Source of the DNA: Henricia sp. BOLD:AAB3569
Taxonomy: Eukaryota > Echinodermata > Asteroidea > Spinulosida > Echinasteridae
Length of the DNA: 64,000 nucleotides
NCBI GenBank assembly: GCA_037783545.1
Contig: JBBELK010001443.1
Coordinates: 1 to 64,000 of the forward strand
Reading direction: 5' to 3'
The notes under the pieces are model-generated. The model did no database searches and was not told where the DNA came from. It was given only the letters and a program-made list of their open reading frames with translations. The stretch's first letter is position 1, and the number at the start of each line of letters is the position of its first letter. Made by a program: the position numbers and the translations under genes. Of this stretch, positions 36,290 to 47,400 are shown piece by piece.

Positions 36290-39200
36290 ATGGACAGACT
36301 TTCGCCGGGAAATGGCAGAGAAATTTCAGAGTTTAGAAAAAAAAGGGGTTGGCGCTTCCTGGATGCTCCCGCAACCTGTGGCTGTCTGTACACACCTCTT
36401 TGGTGTACTCCTGACTCGTGCGCATGCTCAGTCCTTCGGACTGTCGTTGACACGGCCCAGTTTGGGACGGGATTTTGGTCAAAGTGTGGTCCAAACGTCG
36501 GCAAATTTGGAGGTCGAAAAATGTTCCGACGAACTTCAAATTTTGCATGCTCCAAAGACTCTATATTGCGCACTTGTCCTAAAAAATGGACAGACTTTCG
36601 CCGGGAAATGGCAGAGAAATTTCAGAGTTTAGAAAAAAAAAGGGGTTGGCGCTTCCTGGATGCTCCCGCAACCTGTGGCTGTCTGTACACACCTCTTTGG
36701 TGTACTCCTGACTCGTGCGCATGCTCAGTCATTCGGACTGTCGTTGACACGGCCCAGTTTGGGACGGGATTTTGGTCAAAGTGTGGTCCAAACGTCGGCA
36801 AATTTGGAGGTCGAAAAATGTTCCGACGAACTTCAAATTTTGCATGCTCCAAAGACTCTATATTGCGCACTTGTCCTAAAAAATTGACAGACTTTCGCCG
36901 GGAAATGGCAGATAAATTTCAGAGTTTAGAAAAAAAAGGGGTTGGCGCTTCCTGGATGCTGCCGCAACCTGTGGCTGTCTGTACACACCTCTTTGGTGTA
37001 CTCCTGACTCGTGCGCATGCTCAGTCCTTCGGACTGTCGTTGACACGGCCCGGTTTGCGACGGGATTTTGGTCAAAGTGTGGTCCAAACGTCGGCAAATT
37101 TGGAGGTCGAAAAATGTTCCGACGAACTTCAAATTTTGCATGCTCCAAAGACTCTATATTGCGCACTTGTCCTAAAAAATTGACAGACTTTCGCCGGGAA
37201 ATGGCAGAGAAATTTCAGAGTTTAGAAAAAAAAGGGGTTGGCGCTTCCTGGATGCTCCCGCAACCTGTGGCTGTCGGTACACACCTCTTTGGTGTACTCC
37301 TGACTCGTGCGCATGCTCAGTCCTTCGGACTGTCGTTGACACGGCCCAGTTTGGGACGGGATTTTGGTCAAAGTGTGGTCCAAACGTCGGCAAATTTGGA
37401 GGTCGAAAAATGTTCCGACGAACTTCAAATTTTGCATGCTCCAAAGACTCTATATTGCGCACTTGTCCTAAAAAATGGACAGACTTTCGCCGGGAAATGG
37501 CAGAGAAATTTCAAAGTTTAGAAAAAAAAGGGGTTGGCGCTTCCTGGATGCTCCCGCAACCTGTGGCTGTCTGTACACACCTCTTTGGTGTACTCCTGAC
37601 TCGTGCGCATGCTCAGTCCTTCGGACTGTCGTTGACACGGCCCAGTTTGGGACGGGATTTTGGTCAAAGTGTGGTCCAAACGTCGGCAAATTTGGAGGTC
37701 GAAAAATGTTCCGACGAACTTCAAATTTTGCATGCTCCAAAGACTCTATATTGCGCACTTGTCCTAAAAAATGGACAGACTTTCGCCGGGAAATGGCAGA
37801 GAAATTTCAGAGTTTAGAAAAAAAAAGGGGTTGGCGCTTCCTGGATGCTCCCGCAACCTGTGGCTGTCTGTACACACCTCTTTGGTGTACTCCTGACTCG
37901 TGCGCATGCTCAGTCCTTCGGACTGTCGTTGACACGGCCCAGTTTGGGACGGGATTTTGGTCAAAGTGTGGTCCAAACGTCGGCAAATTTGGAGGTCGAA
38001 AAATGTTCCGACGAACTTCAAATTTTGCATGCTCCAAAGACTCTATATTGCGCACTTGTCCTAAAAAATTGACAGACTTTCGCCGGGAAATGGCAGATAA
38101 ATTTCAGAGTTTAGAAAAAAAAGGGGTTGGCGCTTCCTGGATGCTGCCGCAACCTGTGGCTGTCTGTACACACCTCTTTGGTGTACTCCTGACTCGTGCG
38201 CATGCTCAGTCCTTCGGACTGTCGTTGACACGGCCCAGTTTGGGACGGGATTTTGGTCAAAGTGTGGTCCAAACGTCGGCAAATTTGGAGGTCGAAAAAT
38301 GTTCCGACGAACTTCAAATTTTGCATGCTCCAAAGACTCTATATTGCGCACTTGTCCTAAAAAATTGACAGACTTTCGCCGGGAAATGGCAGAGAAATTT
38401 CAGAGTTTAGAAAAAAAAGGGGTTGGCGCTTCCTGGATGCTCCCGCAACCTGTGGCTGTCGGTACACACCTCTTTGGTGTACTCCTGACTCGTGCGCATG
38501 CTCAGTCCTTCGGACTGTCGTTGACACGGCCCAGTTTGGGACGGGATTTTGGTCAAAGTGTGGTCCAAACGTCGGCAAATTTGGAGGTCGAAAAATGTTC
38601 CGACGAACTTCAAATTTTGCATGCTCCAAAGACTCTATATTGCGCACTTGTCCTAAAAAATGGACAGACTTTCGCCGGGAAATGGCAGAGAAATTTCAGA
38701 GTTTAGAAAAAAAAGGGGTTGGCGCTTCCTGGATGCTCCCGCAACCTGTGGCTGTCTGTACACACCTCTTTGGTGTACTCCTGACTCGTGCGCATGCTCA
38801 GTCCTTCGGACTGTCGTTGACACGGCCCAGTTTGGGACGGGATTTTGGTCAAAGTGTGGTCCAAACGTCGGCAAATTTGGAGGTCGAAAAATGTTCCGAC
38901 GAACTTCAAATTTTGCATGCTCCAAAGACTCTATATTGCGCACTTGTCCTAAAAAATGGACAGACTTTCGCCGGAAAATGGCAGAGAAATTTCAGAGTTT
39001 AGAAAAAAAAGGGGTTGGCACTTCCTGGATTCTCCCGCAACCTGTGGCTGTCTGTACACACCTCTTTGGTGTACTCCTGACTCGTGCGCATGCTCAGTCC
39101 TTCGGACTGTCGTTGACACGGCCCAGTTTGGGACGGGATTTTGGTCAAAGTGTGGTCCAAACGTCGGCAAATTTGGAGGTCGAAAAATGTTCCGACGAAC

Positions 39201-39540
39201 TTCAAATTTTGCATGCTCCAAAGACTCTATGTTGCACACTTGTCCTGAAAAATTGACAGACTTTCGCCGGGAAATGGCAGATAAATTTCAGAGTTTAGAA
39301 AAAAAAGTGGTTGGCGCTTCCTGGATGCTGCCGCAACCTGTGGCTGTCTGTACACACCTCTTTGGTGTACTCCTGACTCGTGCGCATGCTCAGTCCTTCG
39401 GACTGTCGTTGACACGGCCCAGTTTGGGACGGGATTTTGGTCAAAGTGTGGTCCAAACGTCGGCAAATTTGGAGGTCGAAAAATGTTCCGACGAACTTCA
39501 AATTTTGCATGCTCTAAAGACTCTATATTGCGCACTTGTC
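36290..39540 (+). repeat. Higher-order repeat: 1185-bp tetramer, two full copies and a diverged third
   Basis: Equivalent points lie at 36290, 37475 and 38660, 1185 bp apart. Each full copy has two units with AAAATGGACAG, the second of them with a 9-A run, then one unit with CAGATAAATTT and GCTGCCGC, then one with GCTGTCGGTAC (near 37273 and 38458). The third copy keeps the first three types but has an 8-A run and private changes (GGCACTTCC near 39017, CTGAAAAATTG near 39245), and lacks the GTCGGTAC allele. Confidence 0.85.
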
Positions 39541-40962
39541 CTAAAAAATTGACAGACTTTCGCCGGGAAATGGCAGAGAAATTTCAGAGTTTAGAAAAAA
39601 AAGGGGTTGGCGCTTCCTGGATGCTCCCGCAACCTGTGGCTGTCTGTACACACCTCTTTGGTGTACTCCTGACTCGTGCGCATGCTCAGTCCTTCGGACT
39701 GTCGTTGACACGGCCCAGTTTGGGACGGGATTTTGGTCAAAGTGTGGTCCAAACGTCGGCAAATTTGGAGGTCGAAAAATGTTCCGACGAACTTCAAATT
39801 TTGCATGGTCCAAAGACTCTATATTGCGCACTTGTCCTAAAAAACTGACAGACTTTCGCCGTGAAATGGCAGAGAAATTTCAGAGTTTAGAAAAAAAAGG
39901 GGTTGGCGCTTCCTGGATGCTCCCGCAACCTGTGGCTGTCTGTACACACCTCTTTGGTGTACTCCTGACTCGTGCGCATGCTCAGTCCTTTGGACAGTCG
40001 TTGACACGGCCCAGTTTGGGACGTGATTTTGGTCAAAGTGTGGTCCAAACGTCGGCAAATTTGGAGGTCGAAAAATGTTCCGACGAACTTCAAATTTTGC
40101 ATGCTCCAAAGACTCTATATTGCGCACTTGTCCTAAAAAATTGACAGACTTTCGCCGGGAAATGGCAGAGAAATTTCAGAGTTTAGAAAAAAAAGGGGTT
40201 GGCGCTTCCTGGATGCTCCCGCAACCTGTGGCTGTCTGTACACACCTCTTTGGTGTACTCCTGACTCGTGCGCATGCTCAGTCCTTCGGACTGTCGTTGA
40301 CACGGCCCAGTTTGGGACGGAATTTTGGTCAAAGTGTGGTCCAAACGTCGGCAAATTTGGAGGTGGAAAAATGTTCCGACGAACTTCAAATTTTGCATGC
40401 TCCAAAGACTCTATATTGCGCACTTGTCCTAAAAAACTGACAGACTTTCGCCCTGAAATGGCAGAGAAATTTCAGAGTTTAGAAAAAAAAGGGGTTGGCG
40501 CTTCCTGGATGCTCCCGCAACCTGTGGCTGTCTGTACACACCTCTTTGGTGTACTCCTGACTCGTGCGCATGCTCAGTCCTTCGGACTGTCGTTGACACG
40601 GCCCAGTTTGGGACGGGATTTTGGTCAAAGTGTGGTCCAAATGTCGGCAAATTTGGAGGTCGAAAAATGTTCCGACGAACTTCAAATTTTGCATGCTCCA
40701 AAGACTCTATATTGCGCACTTGTCCTAAAAAATTGACAGACTTTCGCCGGGAAATGGCAGAGAAATTTCAGAGTTTAGAAAAAAAAGGGGTTGGCGCTTC
40801 CTGGATGCTCCCGCAACCTGTGGCTGTCTGTACACACCTCTTTGGTGTACTCCTGACTCGTGCGCATGCTCAGTCCTTCGGACTGTCGTTGACACGGCCC
40901 AGTTTGGGACGGGATTTTGGTCAAAGTGTGGTCCAAACGTCGGCAAATTTGGAGGTCGAAAA
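39541..40962 (+). repeat. Monomer string duplicated from the 11-mer block
   Basis: The unit order here is the CGTGAAATGG plus TTTGGACAG unit (39860-40000), then GACGGAATTTTGG (near 40315), then CGCCCTGAAATGG (near 40450), then AAATGTCGG (near 40639). The same order is seen at about 11.1-11.9 kb and 14.35-15.15 kb. A block of about four monomers therefore exists at three places, nearly 29 kb apart at most. No gene is seen. Confidence 0.8.
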
Positions 40963-42122
40963 ATGTTCCGACGAACTTCAAATTTTGCATGCTCCAAAGA
41001 CTCTATATTGCGCACTTGTCCTAAAAAATTGACAGACTTTCGCCGGGAAATGGCAGAGAAATTTCAGAGTTTAGAAAAAAAAGGGGTTGGCGCTTCCTGG
41101 ATGCTCCCGCAACCTGTGGCTGTCTGTACACACCTCTTTGGTGTACTCCTGACTCGTGCGCATGCTCAGTCGTTGACACGGCCCAGTTTGGGACGGGATT
41201 TTGGTCAAAGTGTGGTCCAAACGTCGGCAAATTTGGAGGTCGAAAAATGTTCCGACGAACTATAAATTTTGCATGCTCCAAAGACTCTATATTGCGCACT
41301 TGTCCTAAAAAATTGACAGACTTTCGCCGGGAAATGGCAGAGAAATTTCAGAGTTTAGAAAAAAAAGGGGTTGGCGCTTCCTGGATGCTCCCGCAACCTG
41401 TGGCTGTCTGTACACACCTCTTTGGTGTACTCCTGACTCGTGCGCATGCTCAGTCCTTCGGACTGTCGTTGACACGGCCCAGTTTGGGACGGGATTTTGG
41501 TCAAAGTGTGGTCCAAACGTCGGCAAATTTGGAGGTCGAAAAATGTTCCGACGAACTTCAAATTTTGCATGCTCCAAAGACTCTATATTGCGCACTTGTC
41601 CTAAAAAATTGACAGACTTTCGCCGGGAAATGGCAGAGAAATTTCAGAGTTTAGAAAAAAAAGGGGTTGGCGCTTCCTGGATGCTCCCGCAACCTGTGGC
41701 TGTCTGTACACACCTCTTTGGTGTACTCCTGACTCGTGCGCATGCTCAGTCGTTGACACGGCCCAGTTTGGGACGGGATTTTGGTCAAAGTGTGGTCCAA
41801 ACGTCGGCAAATTTGGAGGTCGAAAAATGTTCCGACGAACTATAAATTTTGCATGCTCCAAAGACTCTATATTGCGCACTTGTCCTAAAAAATTGACAGA
41901 CTTTCGCCGGGAAATGGCAGAGAAATTTCAGAGTTTAGAAAAAAAAGGGGTTGGCGCTTCCTGGATGCTCCCGCAACCTGTGGCTGTCTGTACACACCTC
42001 TTTGGTGTACTCCTGACTCGTGCGCATGCTCAGTCCTTCGGACTGTCGTTGACACGGCCCAGTTTGGGACGGGATTTTGGTCAAAGTGTGGTCCAAACGT
42101 CGGCAAATTTGGAGGTCGAAAA
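40963..42122 (+). repeat. Higher-order repeat: two copies of a 580-bp dimer (296 + 284 bp)
   Basis: Units at 40963 and 41543, and at 41247 and 41827, align at exactly 580 bp. Each dimer holds one normal unit and one 284-bp unit lacking the 12-bp hairpin segment. Each also carries the GAACTATAAATTT allele (near 41258 and 41838). I see no difference between the two copies. Confidence 0.85.
41165..41175 (+). other. 12-bp hairpin deletion (first of five)
   Basis: CAGTCCTTCGGACTGTCG is reduced to CAGTCG, removing the loop and most of the stem of the monomer hairpin. The deletion is bounded by a repeated GTC. The same deletion is seen near 41748, 43502, 45864 and 48226. The 45864 and 48226 units also share a GCATGTTCAG allele and lie in successive copies of the SINE-bearing HOR, so they are copies of one event. 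Independence of the others is not established. Confidence 0.85.
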
Positions 42123-43059
42123 ATGTTCCGACGAACTTCAAATTTTGCATGCTCCAAAGACTCTATATTGCGCACTTGTCCTAAAAAATTGACAGACTTT
42201 CGCGGTGAAATGGCAGAGAATTTCAGAGTTTAGAAAAGAAAGGGGTTGGCGCTTCCTGGATGCTCCCGCAACCTGTGGCTGTCTGTACACACCTCTTTGG
42301 TGTACTCCTGACTCGTGCGCATGCTCAGTCCTTCGGACTGTCGTTGACACGGCCCAGTTTGGGACGGGATTTTGGTCAAAGTGTGGTCCAAACGTCGGCA
42401 AATTTGGAGGTCGAAAAATGTTCCGACGAACTTCAAATTTTGCATGCTCCAAAGACTCTATATTGCGCACTTGTCCTAAAAAATTGACAGACTTTCGCCG
42501 GGAAATGGCAGAGAAATTTCAGAGTTTAGAAAAAAAAGGGGTTGGCGCTTCCTGGATGCTGCCGCAACCTGTGGCTGTCTGTACACACCTCTTTGGTGTA
42601 CTCCTGACTCGTGCGCATGCTCAGTCCTTCGGACTGTCGTTGACACGGCCCAGTTTGGGACGGGATTTTGGTCAAAGTGTGGTCCAAACGTCGGCAAATT
42701 TGGAGGTCGAAAAATGTTCCGACGAACTTCAAATTTTGCATGCTCCAAAGACTCTATATTGCGCACTTGTCCTAAAAAATTGACAGACTTTCGCCGGGAA
42801 ATGGCAGAGAAATTTCAGAGTTTAGAAAAAAAGGGGTTGGCGCTTCCTGGATGCTCCCGCAACCTGTGGCTGTCTGTACACACCTCTTTGGTGTACTCGT
42901 GCGCATGCTCAGTCCTTCGGACTGTCGTTGACACGGCCCAGTTTGGGACGGGATTTTGGTCAAAGTGTGGTCCAAACGTCGGCAAATTTGGAGGTCGAAA
43001 AATGTTCCGACGAACTTCAAATTTTGCATGCTCTAAAGACTCTATATTGCGCACTTGTC
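42123..43059 (+). repeat. Satellite monomers with small private indels
   Basis: About three monomers lie here. One has CGCGGTGAAATGG, a one-base loss in GAGAATTTCAG (near 42217) and AAAAGAAAGG. Another lacks 7 bp between repeated ACTC motifs (near 42895-42900). The GCTGCCGC allele near 42560 is shared with the SINE-bearing units downstream. No gene is seen. Confidence 0.88.
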
Positions 43060-44735
43060 CTAAAAAATTGACAGACTTTCGCCGGGAAATGGCAGAGAAA
43101 TTTCAGAGTTTAGAAAAAAAAGGGGTTGGCGCTTCCTGGATGCTCCCGCAACCTGTGGCTGTCTGTACACACCTCTTTGGTGTACTCCTGACTCGTGCGC
43201 ATGCTCAGTCCTTCGGACTGTCGTTGACACGGCCCAGTTTGGGACGGGATTTTGGTCAAAGTGTGGTCCAAACGTCGGCAAATTTGGAGGTCGAAAAATG
43301 TTCCGACGAACTTCAAATTTTGCATGCTCCAAAGACTCTATATTGCGCACTTGTCCTAAAAAATTGACAGACTTTCGCCGGGAAATGGCAGAGAAATTTT
43401 AGAGTTTAGAAAAAAAAGGGGTTGACGCTTCCTGGATGCTCCCGCAACCTGTGGCTGTCTGTACACACCTCTTTGGTGTACTCCTGACTCGTGCGCATGC
43501 TCAGTCGTTGACACGGCCCAGTTTGGGACGGGATTTTGGTCAAAGTGTGGTCCAAACGTCGGCAAATTTGGAGGTCGAAAAATGTTCCGACGAACTTCAA
43601 ATTTTGCATGCTCCAAAGACTCTATATTGCGCACTTGTCCTAAAAAATTGACAGACTTTCGCCGGGAAATGGCAGAGAAATTTCAGAGTTTAGAAAAAAA
43701 AGGGGTTGGCGCTTCCTGGATGCTCCCGCAACCTGTGGCTGTCTGTACACACCTCTTTGGTGTACTCCTGACTCGTGCGCATGCTCAGTCCTTCGGACTG
43801 TCGTTGACACGGCCCAGTTTGGGACGGGATTTTGGTCAAAGTGTGGTCCAAACGTCGGCAAATTTGGAGGTCGAAAAATGTTCCGACGAACTTCAAATTT
43901 TGCATGCTCCAAAGACTCTATATTGCGCACTTGTCCTAAAAAATTGACAGACTTTCGCGTTGAAATGGCAGAGAAATTTCAGAGTTTAGAAAAGAAAGGG
44001 GTTGGCGCTTCCTGGATGCTCCCGCAACCTGTGGCTGTCTGTACACACCTCTTTGGTGTACTCCTGACTCGTGCGCATGCTCAGTCCTTCGGACTGTCTT
44101 TGACACGGCCCAGTTTGGGACGGGATTTTGGTCAAAGTGTGGTCCAAACGTCGGCAAATTTGGAGGTCGAAAAATGTTCCGACGAACTTCAAATTTTGCA
44201 TGCTCTAAAGACTCTATATTGCGCACTTGTCCTAAAAAATTGACAGACTTTCGCCGGGAAATGGCAGAGAAATTTCAGAGTTTAGAAAAAAAGGGGTTGG
44301 CGCTTCCTGGATGCTCCCGCAACCTGTGGCTGTCTGTACACACCTCTTTGGTGTACTCCTGACTCGTGCGCATGCTCAGTCCTTCGGACTGTCGTTGACA
44401 CGGCCCAGTTTGGGACGGGATTTTGGTCAAAGTGTGGTCCAAACGTCGGCAAATTTGGAGGTCGAAAAATGTTCCGACGAACTTCAAATTTTGCATGCTC
44501 CAAAGACTCTATATTGCGCACTTGTCCTAAAAAATTGACAGACTTTCGCCGGGAAATGGCAGATAAATTTCAGAGTTTAGAAAAAAAAAGGGGTTGGCGC
44601 TTCCTGGATGCTGCCGCAACCTGTGGCTGTCTGTACACACCTCTTTGGTGTACTCCTGACTCGTGCGCATGCTCAGTCCTTCGGACTGTCGTTGATACGG
44701 CCCAGTTTGGGACGGGATTTTGGTCAAAGTGTGGT

Positions 44736-44747
44736 CCAAACGTCGGC
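44736..44747 (+). repeat. Target-site duplication, left arm (SINE copy 1)
   Basis: CCAAACGTCGGC lies immediately 5' of the SINE and again at 45038-45049. It belongs to the monomer sequence, which normally contains it once. It is the direct evidence for target-primed insertion. The two leading C bases could in part belong to the CAA tail, so the duplication is 10-12 bp. Confidence 0.85.
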
Positions 44748-45037
44748 GCTTGGGCGGTCGGGTTGGCGTACGGGTTCTTTCCTCGCCTTTCACCTCTGGG
44801 GTCCCGGGTTCGAATCCGGGGCGTGTATGTGGATTGGGTTTGCAGTCCCTACTTGACCGCGTGGGTTTTCCCCTGGGGCATTTCTCTGGGGGTTTTCCTC
44901 CCACTTCTAAAACTGCAACTCCTTCTTCGTCATCTCAAGTTGATAATATAGTATAGTTAAAGCTAAAACCGTATAGTTGATGGCATAAAGGGCCTTAGTT
45001 GCCGAAGATGCCATAAAATATACAACAACAACAACAA
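44748..45037 (+). mobile_element. tRNA-derived SINE, copy 1 (complete, 290 bp)
   Basis: This non-autonomous retroposon would be transcribed by RNA polymerase III and moved by a partner LINE (family knowledge). The head holds a partial A box at 44764-44775 and a perfect B box GGTTCGAATCC at 44807-44817, inside a T-arm-like stem. A central region of G and C runs (44860-44904) is bounded by GTGGG and CCCAC. Near the 3' end ATGGCAT and ATGCCAT (44980-44986, 45008-45014) form a stem with a 21-nt loop, and the element ends in five CAA units. Flanking 12-bp direct repeats, CCAAACGTCGGC at 44736-44747 and 45038-45049, are the target-site duplication. I cannot name the SINE family; the tail and stem-loop style suggest a partner LINE that recognises a specific 3' end. 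Confidence 0.88.
44764..44817 (+). promoter_or_regulatory. Internal Pol III promoter (A-box-like and B box) of SINE copy 1
   Basis: The B box at 44807-44817 matches GGTTCGANTCC exactly. The best A-box candidate, TGGCGTACGGG, starts at 44764 and only partly matches TRGCNNAGYNGG. Spacing between the boxes is within the tRNA-like range. Equivalent B boxes lie at 47170, 49532, 52404, 53301 and 55970 in the other full copies. Internal T4 runs at 44866-44869 and 44893-44896 could shorten Pol III transcripts. Confidence 0.75.
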
Positions 45038-47110
45038 CCAAACGTCGGCAAATTTGGAGGTCGAAAAATGTTCCGACGAACTTCAAATTTTGCATGCTCC
45101 AAAGACGCTATATTGCGCACTTGTCCTAAAAAATTGACAGACTTTCGCCGGGAAATGGCAGAGAAATTTCAGAGTTTAGAAAAAAAAGGGGTTGGCGCTT
45201 CCTGGATGCTCCCGCAACCTGTGGCTGTCTGTACACACCTCTTTGGTGTACTCCTGACTCGTGCGCATGCTCAGTCCTTCGGACTGTCGATTGACACGGC
45301 CCAGTTTGGGACGGGATTTTGGTCAAAGTGTGGTCCAAACGTCGGCAAATTTGGAGGTCGAAAAATGTTCCGACGAACTTCAAATTTTGCATGCTCCAAA
45401 GACTCTATATTGCGCACTTGTCCTAAAAAATTGACAGACTTTCGCCGGGAAATGGCAGAGAAATTTCAGAGTTTAGAAAAAAAAGGGGTTGGCGCTTCCT
45501 GGATGCTCCCGCAACCTGTGGCTGTCTGTACACACCTCTTTGGTGTACTCCTGACTCGTGCGCATGCTCAGTCCTTCGGACTGTCGTTGACACGGCCCAG
45601 TTTGGGACGGGATTTTGGTCAAAGTGTGGTCCAAACGTCGGCAAATTTGGAGGTCGAAAAATGTTCCGACGAACTTCAAATTTTGCATGCTCCAAAGACT
45701 CTATATTGCGCACTTGTCCTAAAAAATTGACAGACTTTCGCCGGGAAATGGCAGAGAAATTTCAGAGTTTAGAAAAAAAAGGGGTTGGCGCTTCCTGGAT
45801 GCTCCCGCAACCTGTGGCTGTCTGTACACACCTCTTTGGTGTACTCCTGACTCGTGCGCATGTTCAGTCGTTGACACGGCCCAGTTTGGGACGGGATTTT
45901 GGTCAAAGTGTGGTCCAAACGTCGGCAAATTTGGAGGTCGAAAAATGTTCCGACGAACTTCAAATTTTGCATGCTCCAAAGACTCTATATTGCGCACTTG
46001 TCCTAAATAATTGACAGACTTTCGCCGGGAAATGGCAGAGAAATTTCAGAGTTTAGAAAAAAAAGGGGTTGGCGCTTCCTGGATGCTCCCGTAACCTGTG
46101 GCTGTCTGTACACACCTCTTTGGTGTACTCCTGACTCGTGCGCATGCTCAGTCCTTCGGACTGTCGTTGACACGGCCCAGTTTGGGACGGGATTTTGGTC
46201 AAAGTGTGGTCCAAACGTCGGCAAATTTGGAGGTCGAAAAATGTTCCGACGAACTTCAAATTTTGCATGCTCCAAAGACTCTATATTGCGCACTTGTCCT
46301 AAAAAATTGACAGACTTTCGCGGTGATATGGCAGAGAAATTTCAGAGTTTAGAAAAGAAAGGGGTTGGCGCTTCCTGGATGCTCCCGCAACCTGTGGCTG
46401 TCTGTACACACCTCTTTGGTGTACTCCTGACTCGTGCGCATGCTCAGTCCTTCGGACTGTCTTTGACACGGCCCAGTTTGGGACGGGATTTTGGTCAAAG
46501 TGTGGTCCAAACGTCGGCAAATTTGGAGGTCGAAAAATGTTCCGACGAACTTCAAATTTTGCATGCTCTAAAGACTCTATATTGCGCACTTGTCCTAAAA
46601 AATTGACAGACTTTCGCCGGGAAATGGCAGAGAAATTTCAGAGTTTAGAAAAAAAGGGGTTGGCGCTTCCTGGATGCTCCCGCAACCTGTGGCTGTCTGT
46701 ACACACCTCTTTGGTGTACTCCTGACTCGTGCGCATGCTCAGTCCTTCGGACTGTCGTTGACACGGCCCAGTTTGGGACGGGATTTTGGTCAAAGTGTGG
46801 TCCAAACGTCGGCAAATTTGGAGGTCGAAAAATGTTCCGACGAACTTCAAATTTTGCATGCTCCAAAGACTCTATATTGCGCACTTGTCCTAAAAAATTG
46901 ACAGACTTTCGCCGGGAAATGGCAGATAAATTTCAGAGTTTAGAAAAAAAAAGGGGTTGGCGCTTCCTGGATGCTGCCGCAACCTGTGGCTGTCTGTACA
47001 CACCTCTTTGGTGTACTCCTGACTCGTGCGCATGCTCAGTCCTTCGGACTGTCGTTGATACGGCCCAGTTTGGGACGGGATTTTGGTCAAAGTGTGGTCC
47101 AAACGTCGGC

Positions 47111-47400
47111 GCTTGGGCGGTCGGGTTGGCGTACGGGTTCTTTCCTCGCCTTTCACCTCTGGGGTCCCGGGTTCGAATCCGGGGCGTGTATGTGGATTGG
47201 GTTTGCAGTCCCTACTTGACCGCGTGGGTTTTCCCCTGGGGCATTTCTCTGGGGGTTTTCCTCCCACTTCTAAAACTGCAACTCCTTCTTCGTCATCTCA
47301 AGTTGATAATATAGTATAGTTAAAGCTAAAACCGTATAGTTGATGGCATAAAGGGCCTTAGTTGCCGAAGATGCCATAAAATATACAACAACAACAACAA
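47111..47400 (+). mobile_element. tRNA-derived SINE, copy 2 (complete, 290 bp)
   Basis: By eye this is the same 290-bp sequence as copy 1, with B box at 47170-47180 and five CAA units at the end. The left direct repeat is 47099-47110. The right one at 47401-47412 has its last base changed (CCAAACGTCGGA), a mutation after insertion. The host monomer shares GCTGCCGC and TTGATACGG upstream and GACGCTATATT downstream with copies 1 and 3. Confidence 0.88.

Noticed and set aside
36290..38368. Two 297-codon frames (36290-37183 and 37475-38368)
   Set aside because: They result from the TGA-to-TGG allele plus a 9-A run and are duplicated by the 1185-bp HOR. No evidence of coding selection is visible.
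44748..44830. Possible functional tRNA gene
   Set aside because: There is an exact B box, but the A box is weak, the T-stem pairs imperfectly in the standard register, and I find no acceptor stem closing the structure. The segment continues into a SINE body with tail and target duplication.
44620..47110. LTR retrotransposon or DNA transposon
   Set aside because: The repeated inserts have no terminal inverted repeats or LTRs and no transposase or polymerase frame. Tail, B box and 12-bp duplications fit a SINE.
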